From the NCBI GenBank assembly GCA_008694505.1, contig VZDJ01004378.1, positions 8,191,057 to 8,255,056 on the forward strand: a DNA stretch of 64,000 nt, given 5' to 3'. Positions 1 to 10,620 of the stretch are shown in pieces. The stretch is from Cyanoderma ruficeps. Its lineage: Eukaryota > Chordata > Aves > Passeriformes > Timaliidae. Below the pieces are notes generated by a model. It did no database searches, was not told the DNA's origin, and saw only the letters and a list, made by a program, of their open reading frames with translations. Each line of letters starts with the position of its first letter. Within the stretch, counting starts at the first letter, position 1. Both the position numbers and the translations under genes were made by a program.

Positions 1-3000
1 TGCCCTACCTGGTATTAACCGTTGGGCCATTATCAAAAGGCACCCACCCCTTCCCTCCAGAGTAAACAAGAGATAAAAAGGAAACAACCCCCCAACTGTT
101 TTCAGCAGATGAAAATGGAATATACTCTATAACCCAGGACACATGGTCACATAAATTCAGATTTCATATAAGAAAGATTTTTTTATTGCTTATGCTGTCA
201 TCTGTGATGAAGATAACATCAAAGGAGACCAGAACCAGTATTGACACGTGTGACTAATCAGTGAGCACCTAGAGTCCATGGCATCCCTTGTTCCTACTAG
301 CACTGTTGGGCTCACTTTGTATCACAGACAAGGAAAGGGCACAGAGATTTCATCTTTGGAAGTTTTTCATGCTGGGTAATGTCTGTGTTCAGTTAGTTTT
401 TCTGGGAAAAGATGCAGCCATTTCTAATAGTGAGAGCAGATGCAATATACAGCTTTACCTACGTGAAGCCTGGCAGTCATACTGGAAGCCTCTGCTGACC
501 TCATGCTTCCAAGCTGGCAGCTGACATCAGTCAGAAGAGTTAATTCATAAGGGTAACATGAAATTTTATCAAACCCGTGAAAACTTACGCAAATTCAGCC
601 AAGTGATAAATCACTGGAAAACTTCCAATCCAAGGACTTTTTTTTGCTCAATTTCCTGTCCCTGATGGTGACCAGTATCTTGAGGAAAATATCAGAAAAG
701 GGTAAGTATGTGGTGTTCCTTCTTGGCATTCATCCAAACCTTGGCCAACACACTGAAGTTAGAAAGTGATCCTGACTCACTCTTCATTTCTGAAAAGCAA
801 TTGCCTGTGGCTTTGTGGGCTCACCTAAGTTCTCACAAAGATCAACTGAATTAAAAAATTTGAAGAAAGGAATACTTTCTTTTTTTTTACAAAATTGGAA
901 GGATTGAAAGGAGCTAAAGTGTAATCCAGACATGTAAGAAAAAGAGGGGGAGGGGGAAATAGAGGAAAAAATATATTATATAATTTTCTCATAGGATCAT
1001 TTATCACATAGTTAATGACTATCATTATAAGCTTTCGCAAGGAAGAAATGAAATTTCTACATGCAAATATTAGCAGCTGTTTTCCAATTATCACATAACC
1101 AAAATATTCTTTCTTAATAAGCAAACTTGGTTACTGGCTAGAAGTTAATACAAAAAACATTAAGTGGTACACAGAATAAATACAATTAAAATAATATGTT
1201 TTATTTTGGTAATTTATAATGACTGTATAATTTTTTAAAAAATAGAAGAATTTTTAATGGAAGTTGAATTGGATTTCAGTTTGTTAATATATCTGCAGTT
1301 TTGAAATGAAAAAATAAAACCAAACAAACAATTTAATTTTAGGTAAACAAAGAGTGAAGAATCAGACTTTCTGTCTCTAATTTTTTGTTAGGGTCCTTTC
1401 AAAATATATGAGCACATAAGACAACGTCTCTGTTGTTTTTCTCCAAATGCCAGATTAAAATTTGCCCCATGTTGCATACAAAAGCATACAATGACAACAT
1501 ACGTATAACAGCTCTAGGGAGCAAACAGTAAGAAAAAGGTAGAGATAGTTCTACAGTTCCATCTTGATGATGTGTTTTCCTCTTTTGTGAATCTAAGGTC
1601 AATCAAAGTCATTATGATTTAATAACACATATGGATCACCTTTATAATACAGAGAAAAGAAACGCCTCCCTCATATGTAAAGGTCAATTATGCCTTGAAG
1701 GCTTGTACAAGTCAGTGTAACAGTGATAATGAAAGGTTATAATTTAGGTGAAGTCTAACTATATGAGTTAAAATCCAATAATGAAAACTTGAGAAGTGCT
1801 CCAGATAAACCCAGCAGTTATAACTCTAATACAAAGGTCATTCCAAGTACCTTATCTGACATTAAAAAAAATTAATAAAAATTTTGTGTTTGAGATCAAT
1901 TCTTAAGTCTGCTCAGAGAGATAACCAAATTATAAACTTATTAAAAGGCCATTTGAGTCTCATACCCATGCATGACTTCATATTTTAACTAGAATTAGGA
2001 ATGGTCACCTGATCTCATATTCAGTAAATAAGTTGAAAGTATTTTACTGGTTAAAGTGGTGCCCATTAATGTTACTACAGATAGGAGTCTGACAGCATTT
2101 TCATCATGCAATCTTATTTTCAGAGATTTAATGCAAGTTGGCTGTCAAATCTAGTTCATTGTTGAAAAAAATACAGTGACTCAGAGCAGTGAATTTGCCT
2201 TAATACAAGGAGAGAAATGAAACCTTGCGTTTAACAGTATTTTGGTTGAGACACGAAAATTAATTTTTTTAAAGGAAACGTTAGCTATGAAGTGGACATT
2301 TAAACTCACCTAAGTTTGCAGGACCCTGATTGGGAAAATTATGCTTTTAATTTAATGACAACTACATTATAGAGCCATTCTCATTTAATAAAGATTCTAA
2401 TCATGTAGGTAACTTAAAATGTACAAATATTCCTTGTATGCTTCAGGCAAGTCATACATATAAACAATTATCAGATCAGAGAAAAAAACCTCAAAGGTAC
2501 TTTGGAGTTCAGGTACCAAAAAAGTAAAAAAGATCCTCAAACCCATATGAATAATGAACTGTTTATGCTTAAGGAATAAGATGTTTGGCTGCAGTGTCTG
2601 ACTGGCTCTCTCCACATCTTCCTCCAGCTGGGGTTGTGTGATGCTGACTCTTTTCTTGCAAATATGTCCACAAGAGATGGCAAGACATATTTCCTTGAGA
2701 GCTGAGCCAGCTTTTTCATTTCCCTGGGAGTGGGTTTCAAATTTCTTTCCTGAATCAAACTAGAGCTACAAGGTCAAGTCTTTCCACTTAATAATGTTCT
2801 GCTTCATACAGTGGCAACATATTCATTCAGTTATTGTCAAAGGTAAATATTAAAGGGAATTTAGTCTCTTTGACCTTCCCAGGTAGGATTTAAGTGTGAT
2901 CATCAAATCATTTTACATCACTTCATTTAAGTGACTTTTTTCAAGTACAAAAGATTTTGCAAGCAGGTTAGACATCAGGTCAAATATAGAACAGCTTTTG

Positions 3001-3342
3001 TTAATAAACACAAAAAAAGTCCAAAATTAATGAGCTCATCACCCCAGTAAAATACGTTTGCTGAACCAGTAGGCATCAGTTAGTTGGGGAAGATCCGACT
3101 TCCACTGGTCCCAACAGAAGATCCTCCATGCTACTGACTTGCCATCTTCCAAATCCATGGGGTTTTTCCTTCAGAAAACATATATCTTTCCAAGCTGGGG
3201 TTTCTCCTCCTGAACCCTTAACCTGCCAATCAGCCCAGTCTCAACAATCTCACACCTTTCTGCCTTTTTCTGTTGTGCATGGCATGACTCCATGGCCTTT
3301 CTTACACCACTTCTCCACTTCGCAATCACAATCACAAAATTT
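1..3342. other. Intergenic, no gene recognised
   Basis: AT-rich DNA with many short A and T runs. Frames of up to 99 codons occur on both strands, but none has a recognisable motif, a biased composition or a conserved-looking start. I see no CR1 or LTR signature, tRNA-like fold or tandem array. Confidence 0.6.
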
Positions 3343-3856
3343 CAGTCACAGAATCACAGAGTCACAGGATGGATAAATCTGGAAGGGGTGACAGAGGGTC
3401 ATCTGGTCCATCCTCCCTTTTCAAGCAGGGTCATCCCTGAGAACATGGTACATGATTGTGTCTGAATGGTTCTTGAATATCTACAGCAAGGGAGACTCCA
3501 TGACTTCTCTGGACAATCTGTTCCAATGCTCAATCACCTGCACAGTAAAGTTCTTCCTCGTATTCAGGTGGAACTTTCTGTGCCTCAGTTTCTGCTCGTT
3601 GCCTCTTTTTCCATTGCCTGGCACCACCAAGAAAAGCCTGGCTCCATCCTTTTGACACCCTCCCTTTTGACATTCATTGATGAGGTTCCCCCTCAGTTGA
3701 TTCTTCTCAAAGCTGAGCACACCCAGTCCCCTCAGCCTTATAAGAGAGATGCTCCAGCCCCTTACTCATCTTTGTTGCCCTCCACTGGACCTGCTCCAGG
3801 AGCCCAGAAGAGCTCTAGATGTAACCTCACCAGGGCTGAGTATAGCGAAGGATCCC
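3343..3856 (-). mobile_element. CR1 LINE, 3' part (left of nested LTR)
   Basis: The 3' end of a CR1 retrotransposon lying on the minus strand. At the low-coordinate edge the TCACAGAATCACAGAGTCAC stretch is the CR1 terminal short repeat in reverse, followed by the typical 3' end and the C-terminal part of the ORF2 reading frame. The minus-strand frame at 3481-3720 gives RKNFTVQVIEHWNRLSRE, which matches the C-terminus of avian CR1 ORF2. The frame is broken by stops and shifts. The element continues at 4541 after an LTR insertion. The plus-strand 236-codon frame at 3466-4176 runs antisense to it and into the LTR, so it is not a gene. Confidence 0.92.
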
Positions 3857-4540
3857 TCTCGGGTTTGTCTCTGTCCTTTCCGAGATTCAAGGTTGTTAAA
3901 AGTCCCCAGCCCTCTAAAAGCCCTGAGCCGTGTCGCAGAAAGAAACGGAGTCCTTCAAGGCCTTGTTCTCAGTTCTCGTGTGTTGTTTATTATCAGGTAT
4001 CTCACAATTTGCTCCGCACCCAGATGAGGTCCGGACAGAGGCTGGGACACGACGCGACTGCGACTGATGGGGCGTTGCTTGGTTCTTATACAGATAATTA
4101 CGTGCCCACTATTTACTATTTTGTACCAATGTGTGATATCTATACTAAAATGGTAATTTCTACCCTAATCCAATAGCCTAGAACTACTTTGTGTCACCAC
4201 CACCCCAGAAGATGGAGGACGAAGAAGAAGGAGAAGGATTTAAGGCAACACCCTAAATCCTCCATCTTGTCCCCCATTCATCTCTATTCTAAGAATTCCT
4301 AAACTACAAAATTTCTCACCCCATGCTGTACTAAACTACTACTTTCACACTTTTGAGGTTTGTAATTCCTCTCTCAGTGTTGGAAGCTTCTCCCATGGAC
4401 TAAAATCAAACTCAGTGTCTTTCTGGGCTCTGTGCCAAGGTCTCCAATCCCCCTGGACTGGCTCCACACCCCCCTGTCCAGGGTCTGAACTCCCTTTCTC
4501 AGGTCCCAGGTCATCCAAAGGGATGCCCTGGACTCCAACA
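3857..4540 (-). mobile_element. Solo LTR of an endogenous retrovirus (ERVK-like), nested in CR1
   Basis: A 684-bp solo LTR. The 6-bp repeat GATCCC sits at 3851-3856 and again at 4541-4546, and CR1 sequence resumes directly after the second copy. Read on the minus strand it starts TGTTGGAG, has a TATA-like CTGTATAAGAACC and a downstream AATAAA, in U3-R-U5 order. The 3' terminus reads CCGAGA rather than the usual CA, so that end is either altered or placed a few bases off. A 6-bp duplication fits betaretrovirus-like (ERVK) elements, and the sequence resembles a common songbird ERVK LTR. No internal retroviral sequence remains. Confidence 0.85.
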
Positions 4541-5085
4541 GATCCCCACCCTTGCCCTGCTGCCAATGCTCTTCCTAGAGGATCCCAGGACATGCCACCA
4601 GGACTCCTCCCAGCTATGTGTTGTCAGTGAGCTTTCTGAGAAAGCATCTGCCCCTTCATCCAAGTCATTGATGAGTAAGTTAAAAAAACCCGGACCCAGT
4701 ATTGAACCTTGACCAGTATTGGACTCTGCTTGGGACAGGCATCCAAATTAGTTTGTGCTACTGATTATGACCTTCTGGGATTTGCTGCTCAGCCAGTTCC
4801 CAGTCCGCCTCACTGTCAGCTCACTCAGTTCACACTTCTTGACTTTGCCTATGAGGATATATTGTGAAAGATAAGTGTTGAAAGCCTTACTGAAGCCAAG
4901 GTAGGCAATATCCACTGTATTTCCTTCATCCATCCAGGTAGTTGTTTCATCATAGTAAGTAATCAGGTTGGTCAAGCATGATTTACCTTTAGCGAATCCA
5001 TGCAGATTATGCCTGATCATCTTGTCATCCACATGTCTAGAGATGGCCTCCAGGACCTCCTCAGAAGTCTGAGCCAAGGTTATGC
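4541..5085 (-). mobile_element. CR1 LINE, reverse transcriptase part (right of nested LTR)
   Basis: Continuation of the CR1 begun at 3343. The minus-strand frame 4748-5077 (109 aa) is the thumb-side part of the CR1 reverse transcriptase: GFAKGKSCLTNLITYYD at residues 27-43 and YLGFSKAFNT at 59-68. In active elements the second motif carries the first catalytic aspartate (YLDFSKAFD); here it is Gly61, and the later Asp is Asn67, so the enzyme is dead. The upstream 5' part of the LINE is absent, the usual 5' truncation. The other end of the element lies at 3343. Confidence 0.93.
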
Positions 5086-8000
5086 ATATGCGTTGTATCA
5101 GAGTTGGACCTTGAATTCTTGGTCACAAATAGCTGAATCTCAGGGTAATAATAAGGTTATGGTCCCCCAGGACTGTGGGATGACAAAATTCAGGTTTCTC
5201 TTTGATTAATATTATTGAACTGGAAGAGCTACAGTAAGAGAGGATGTGGAAGTATCATCCTGGAATAACTGATGATACAAACCAATAGCTAAATTTTTAT
5301 GCATCCTCTTGGAAATAGAAATAGAAAAGCTAAAAATCTTAGAGAAAAATTAAGATGAGCAAGGATGTGAAACCCCATGCTGTGACTCTGTGATGACTTT
5401 TGTTTTTCCTTCTCAACTAGGCACTGTCACAGTAAGTCTGAGGGACTGCAGCACAGTAAGAGCTGCAAAAGAGTCTCTTTTAATGCCTACTGGGGCTGCC
5501 CACAAACAAGGTGCAGGCATTGACACTGTAAGGCAGAACAGCGCTGTTTCTGCAGGCATTAGAAGCACAGTACTTTGAACAAAATTCATTAAAGGTCCTG
5601 GGACCTGGAAGGATTCAGAAGCCTGAAAGTTTCTCATTTGGCTCCCTGAAAAAAGTACGTGAAAGATAACCAGCATGATACTTCTTTTTCTTTTGTATTT
5701 ACTTTGACCTACCAATATGTTAATTCATTAATTACACCAAGAATGGCTGACAGTCTATTTGTGAGGGCGGAAGATTTCATTTTTTTCTTGTCAGGCAATG
5801 AAAGCTTTTGTTTCAAAAAGATAAGGGCAGCTTTGGGTCCATTCAGAAGCTTAACTATAGTGCCTGAGGCACAATAAAATGAAAAATACAGTACCTGTGG
5901 AGGCCAAGAGGTGACTGTAGTGGAGCAAGGATTATAGTCAGAAACATAAACTTATAAAGTCCATCTTAAACTTCTCCTCAGATACCTATCACCTGCTTCT
6001 TTAGTATATTCAGTCCTTTATCTAGAGTACTCAAGTGATAAAATCAGGGCAGTGGATATAAAGGAGCCCTTCATTTTCAGTATTCATGTCACATTCTGAG
6101 GCAATGAGTTAGATCCAAATTCTATTTACAGCTAGGGAAAATATCTTTCATAAAGAAGTCATTGTAAATTTTGGCAATTTTTGCATTGCTTATTCACAGT
6201 CCTTTATTAAGCCAGCTCTATAAATGGCTAAACAATATCGTATGAATAGCATCCATTGCAGATCTTTGCGCCTCTTTTCAATGAATAATTATCTATCCTG
6301 ACATTTTTTAGTTGCTCAAATAGCCATTATTCTCAGACAAACATATATACCACTACTAATACTACATCTGGAATGTGCTGAAAGTCCAAAATATCCAAGA
6401 ATATATTTTCAAGCAACACAGAGACATTATAGCATGCAATGCCTGAAGTTTCACGAGAACAAAGCTACTAAATCCACAACCCCTGTATGATCTCCCAGAG
6501 CATAAAAGAGAGAGGCATCCTTTGTATTGAATCCAGTGTTAATCTTCATTCTCTCCCTTTTTCGTGGTGGACCTCAGTAAATCCTCTCAGTTCCCTAGCT
6601 CACAGACCTAGCTTGAATAGCTTGTGTTTAATGCCATCACCACAAAAAGTCCCTATAAATCGTCCCAGTGGACTAGGTATCTATGAAATGTGCTGCAGCC
6701 TGTATTACATTTCCCATTTTGAAAATTTAGAGGCAAATGCTTAAAGAATGCTGTGATTAAGGTGGGTATTTTCATTACCAATAAGCTGGAGCACACAGGT
6801 GCCACAATTTATGTTACTTCAGGGAGCAGCCGGACTGAACTGGATATTGCTAAAGTGAAGAGATAAGTTGTAACATCAGCTGGTTCAACATCTGCCAAAA
6901 GAAAAGGGCAGCTCATGGAAGTGTTNATTGCTCTTTAGAGGCTTGCTGGTACTTGGCACAACAACTGGAACTAGCAGATGTCTAAAACCAGGTGGTAACA
7001 CCCAGTTTTCTTAATCACAATCACTGTTAAATATTAAGGGGTGGTGCCATTTCTTGCAAGGACATGGGGTAATGGCTTTTGCAGAATTTCCTGCAGAATT
7101 TCTCTTTGGAAAAGCACTGGCAAGTAGTAGGTTGCTGCTCCTGAAGGCATAGTCAATGTGTGGAGCACAGTGGTGATATTCCTTGAGCTGCCTTTCCCTA
7201 AAGATTTCCCATGATCTGCTGATCAGCACCTCTGATTTTCTGGAGTTCTTCCTCCAGCACCTGCTGCATTGTGTCCTGCCTTCCCCTTTCAATAAGAGAA
7301 GGAACCCAAGTCCTGAACAAGCCTTGACTTACAGTTTAGACTAAATTTTAGTTCTCCTTGCTGTCCTAGTAAGTCCTCTAAAGCTTCCAGTTAGGGGAGC
7401 CTTAAAATAGAGGGGAATTAGGTCTGACACAGTTTTAGCCCTATAACTAAACAGTGTTGTATTCAGCAGAGAGAAGCTATTTTTGCTGGATCCATAAATT
7501 GATTTCCATGGGAATGCTGTACCTAGGAAGTGAAGTTCTTGTCTTAGCAGAGATATGGAAAAAAGGCTGGGAGCTGTTGATGTCATATTTGCTGTTGGTG
7601 TTTTGTATGTGGCTAGGTATGTTTGCACGCACCTGCAGACAGAAGAGCTCCTATCAAATCTAGCTCAGGGCTGGATTCTAAAAAAATAGATGCAGATTTC
7701 CAGTAGAAGCTGTACATTTTTAGTTTTCAATGGCCAAGTTCCACATCAACATAAATTAAATGTAAACACTACTGTGCCTAACTTGAATCAGAAAACTGAC
7801 GTGACCTCTCAAAATTGAAACAGAGACAGAAGCAGAAAATTCTGGAGTAAACTTGAATAAGTGCTTTTTTTTTCCTTTTTTTTTACCTTTTATATCTGTC
7901 TTTAAAATTTTCCTGCATAAAAGCACTATAATTTAATCTATATAAGACCTTTAATTGTGCATAATTTATGAGGGATAAGAAAATGTCCTTTTCAACTGTT

Positions 8001-9432
8001 CTAGTCTATTGGATCTGACCAAATTTGAAAACATTTTATTTCTTGCATTGAGAAACAGATATTCTGAAATGAGTACATATTCAATCAACTTCTTAATAAG
8101 AGCTTATATTTGTTAGGTTCTGCACCTATGTATCAACCAAAGCTTCCTGAAGTGTTTGGAGGTCAAACTGGAACTGTGGGTAGCCATGGGGACAAGGCTG
8201 CATGCAGCCCCAGGCCAGGCTCCCCACAGGAGCTGGGGCTGAGGATCAGGGCAAGGCAGGCAAGGCAGGGTCTCAGCCAGAAGCCACAGCCTCAAGTCAG
8301 CAAGTGAGGTCAGAACTTAGGCACTGCATAAGAAGAAGCATATTTCATATCTCATTATTTTTATTTTTAGAAGTATTTTTATACCTTACATATAAATTAA
8401 AAGTACTATTCAAAAACTTTTTTTAAAGTATTCGTCAGTCGTTTAGAATCACAGTGAGTGGTGATTTGTGTCCTCTCAGAGGAAACTGCCTGCCCTTTTC
8501 CTGACACTTTCTGTCTTTTATGTTTGCCTTCAGATGTGAAAACAAATCCTCCCATTTGGGAGAAACATCACACAATGGCTGTGTTTCACAAAGCTCTTGC
8601 TTATCAGATACTGCTTGTCTTCATTTTCTTGTCAAAAACACCATCTTAGTATCCATTTCATAATAAAATTGAAAGACCTTTCAACCTCAGAAACATGAGT
8701 ACAAAATTGCCAAGCAGATTTTTAAATGCAAGGAAGGACATTTCTGCTACAGCTGTCACCGGTGTAAAAGCCAAGTTTTCCCCTGGCTGGCTCAATCCTG
8801 ACTCTGCATAGAATGTCTTGGAGTATGCAAAGCACATTGAAATAAGCTTGTGACTAGAATGCTGAAATATCTTAAGGGACCTGCCCTTTCCCTCCCTCGG
8901 CACTCTTCATACTTGTGTCATTGGCCTCTTGGTAAGAGTCACCATGTTTTTCTGAAATCCTCTGATTATCAGTTTTGTACTCTGGGGTGGTCCTCGGTTC
9001 CCCAAACAAAATTATCTTCCAATAATTTACAAAGGAAACTTGAAATCCTGTGGGGTTTTGTGCATTTGATGCTAATTTATCTTGGATTGTCCTAGTTTTG
9101 TTATCCTCAAGGTGTGGAATAAAGGATTGTCAAAAGGAAAAATAAGGATAAAATTGTGTCAAGTCGGAAGTCTGGATCATTTCCAACGGATTCAGACTAC
9201 CCCTGCTTCAAAATTTTGCATGCAATGTAATCACAAATGGACATTCAATGAAGTCTTGTCCAGGAATCAAATGGTTTAAATTTAAAGCGCCAAACTGAGT
9301 TAATCCATTTTTTCTCAATAGAGGTTTTAGTGATTTTAGAAAAATGAAAAAAAAAAAAAGTGCTTTTTTTTATTTTGTTATGATGGTTTTAAATCTATAA
9401 ATTAACTCCTGGACTTATGAACAGAAATTAAT
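5086..9432. other. Intergenic, no gene recognised
   Basis: No repeat or gene was recognised. A GC-richer patch at about 8120-8310 holds a short direct repeat (GGCAAGGCA twice, near 8250) and overlapping frames on both strands. It could be an old repeat or an unspliced exon, but nothing identifies it. One undetermined base (n) occurs at 6926. Frames of up to 100 codons here show no known motif. Confidence 0.55.
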
Positions 9433-9454
9433 CAGAAAATCATAGGATAATTTA
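9433..9454 (-). mobile_element. CR1 LINE 3' tip, left of nested LTR
   Basis: A short stretch reading AATCATAGGATAATTTA is the terminal repeat and last bases of a minus-strand CR1. It joins in sense to the CR1 sequence that resumes at 10271, once the LTR and one copy of its ATTTA duplication are set aside. Confidence 0.75.
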
Positions 9455-10265
9455 TGATATAAATAGATAACCTATATATTGATCGGGGCAGGAAATTAAT
9501 AACCTTTAGAGGTAGTAGAAACGGTGCAGGGGATGGGGGGGAGGTGTGTGTGGGGTTTTTTTTTTTTTTTTCTTCTCTTTCCACTCACAAGCACAGAGAC
9601 TCACGGAGGAGAGGGGAGGACGAATGCCAGCTACCCCCTCACCCACACAAAGGGAGGATGATGGTGCTAAGAGCCGCTTTCAAAAGAGACAATGGAAGGG
9701 CGCCGGGTCTTCGGGAGCGGACATCTACAAGTGAAAGACTGTGGCAGGGTGGAGTGGGGAAACCAGATCTCCAAGTCCATGATAAAATCTCGGCCCATCA
9801 GCAACGAAACCCCAACCATACACCTCCCACCGGGTCTCCTGTGTCTCCAAACTTCTACAGTACACAACCAACGTCTGGAAAAACATCCCTATTTTTGCTC
9901 ATCCGGAGGTCCCATACAAACTGGGCCTCAGCAAAATTATAAACTCTAAGAAAGGACTCATGTTTATTAAAATTCATTGTATCAGGGGAAAAGCCTAGCC
10001 GGGGGGAAGAAATAGCGTATAAAAAAGGGGACTTTACAGAATGACGGGGAAACAGGCTTTCCGAAAACCTGGCATGGGCCGGTCTAGGGTCTGTTTCCAC
10101 GTTCGAACGGGATTGGGCTTCGCTGTGGCTGTGGTCTTCGCAGGTTGTATTATTTGGTCTATTGTTGTTGCTTTTTTTGTTGTCTTTTTCGTGTCTCGAA
10201 TTCTTTAATTGGGAAAATTAAAAACTGTAATTTTTATTCTCGTTTGGCGCACTTCATTTATAACA
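9455..10265 (+). mobile_element. Solo LTR, family shared with 34180-34949
   Basis: An 811-bp solo LTR on the plus strand. It begins TGATATAAATAG and ends TATAACA, and is flanked by the 5-bp repeat ATTTA (9450-9454 and 10266-10270). The termini are near inverted repeats of each other. A TATA box lies at 10018, followed by a T/G-rich R-U5 segment. The first 80 bases align well with the start of the LTR at 34949 reading down the minus strand, which confirms the boundary. CpG is much denser here than in the flanks. Frames inside it, including 132 codons at 9544-9942, are not retroviral genes. A 5-bp duplication is more typical of ERVL or ERV1-type integrases than ERVK. Confidence 0.88.
10018..10026 (+). 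promoter_or_regulatory. LTR TATA box
   Basis: TATAAAAAA, the core promoter motif of the plus-strand LTR, about 240 bp before its 3' end. The sister LTR has the same motif at 34476-34483 on the minus strand. Activity is not implied. Confidence 0.6.
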
Positions 10266-10620
10266 ATTTATACTTGAAGGAACTTTTAAAGGTCATCTAG
10301 TCCAGCTTCTCTGTCATAGGCAGGAATGCCTTCCATTAGACTAGATTGCTCAGAGCCCCATCCAGCCTCACCTTGAATGTTTCCAGGCTGGAACATTTAC
10401 CACCTCTGTGGGTAACCTGTGCCAGCATTTCACCACCCTCATTTTTTAAAAAATCTAGTCTTTTAAAATATTTTAAAAATATCTAGTAGAAATTTATCCC
10501 CCTTTAATTTAAGATCAGTACCCTTTGTCCCATCACTACAGGTCCTACTAAAAAAGTCTGTCGGCAAATACCTTCTCATGGTTAGAAAAATAATCCCTTC
10601 TCTTGATAGAATAACTTCAG
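10266..10620 (-). mobile_element. CR1 LINE 3' region, right of nested LTR
   Basis: Minus-strand CR1 3' sequence: AAAGGTCATCTAGTCCAG near 10290, then the familiar blocks about residual cysteine-rich CR1 3' text such as GAGCCCCATCCAGCCT and CCCATCACTACAGGTCCTAC. It is diverged, with extra A/T bases near 10440-10490 where a CTAGT-containing segment is imperfectly duplicated. The right edge is approximate. Together with 9433-9454 this is one copy interrupted by the LTR. Confidence 0.88.

Noticed and set aside
3466..4176. 236-codon plus-strand frame, the longest in the window
   Set aside because: It runs antisense through the CR1 and into the nested LTR, with no coding motif of its own.
9544..9942. 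132-codon plus-strand frame and overlapping frames
   Set aside because: Lies within the U3 of a solo LTR whose boundaries are fixed by termini and duplication.
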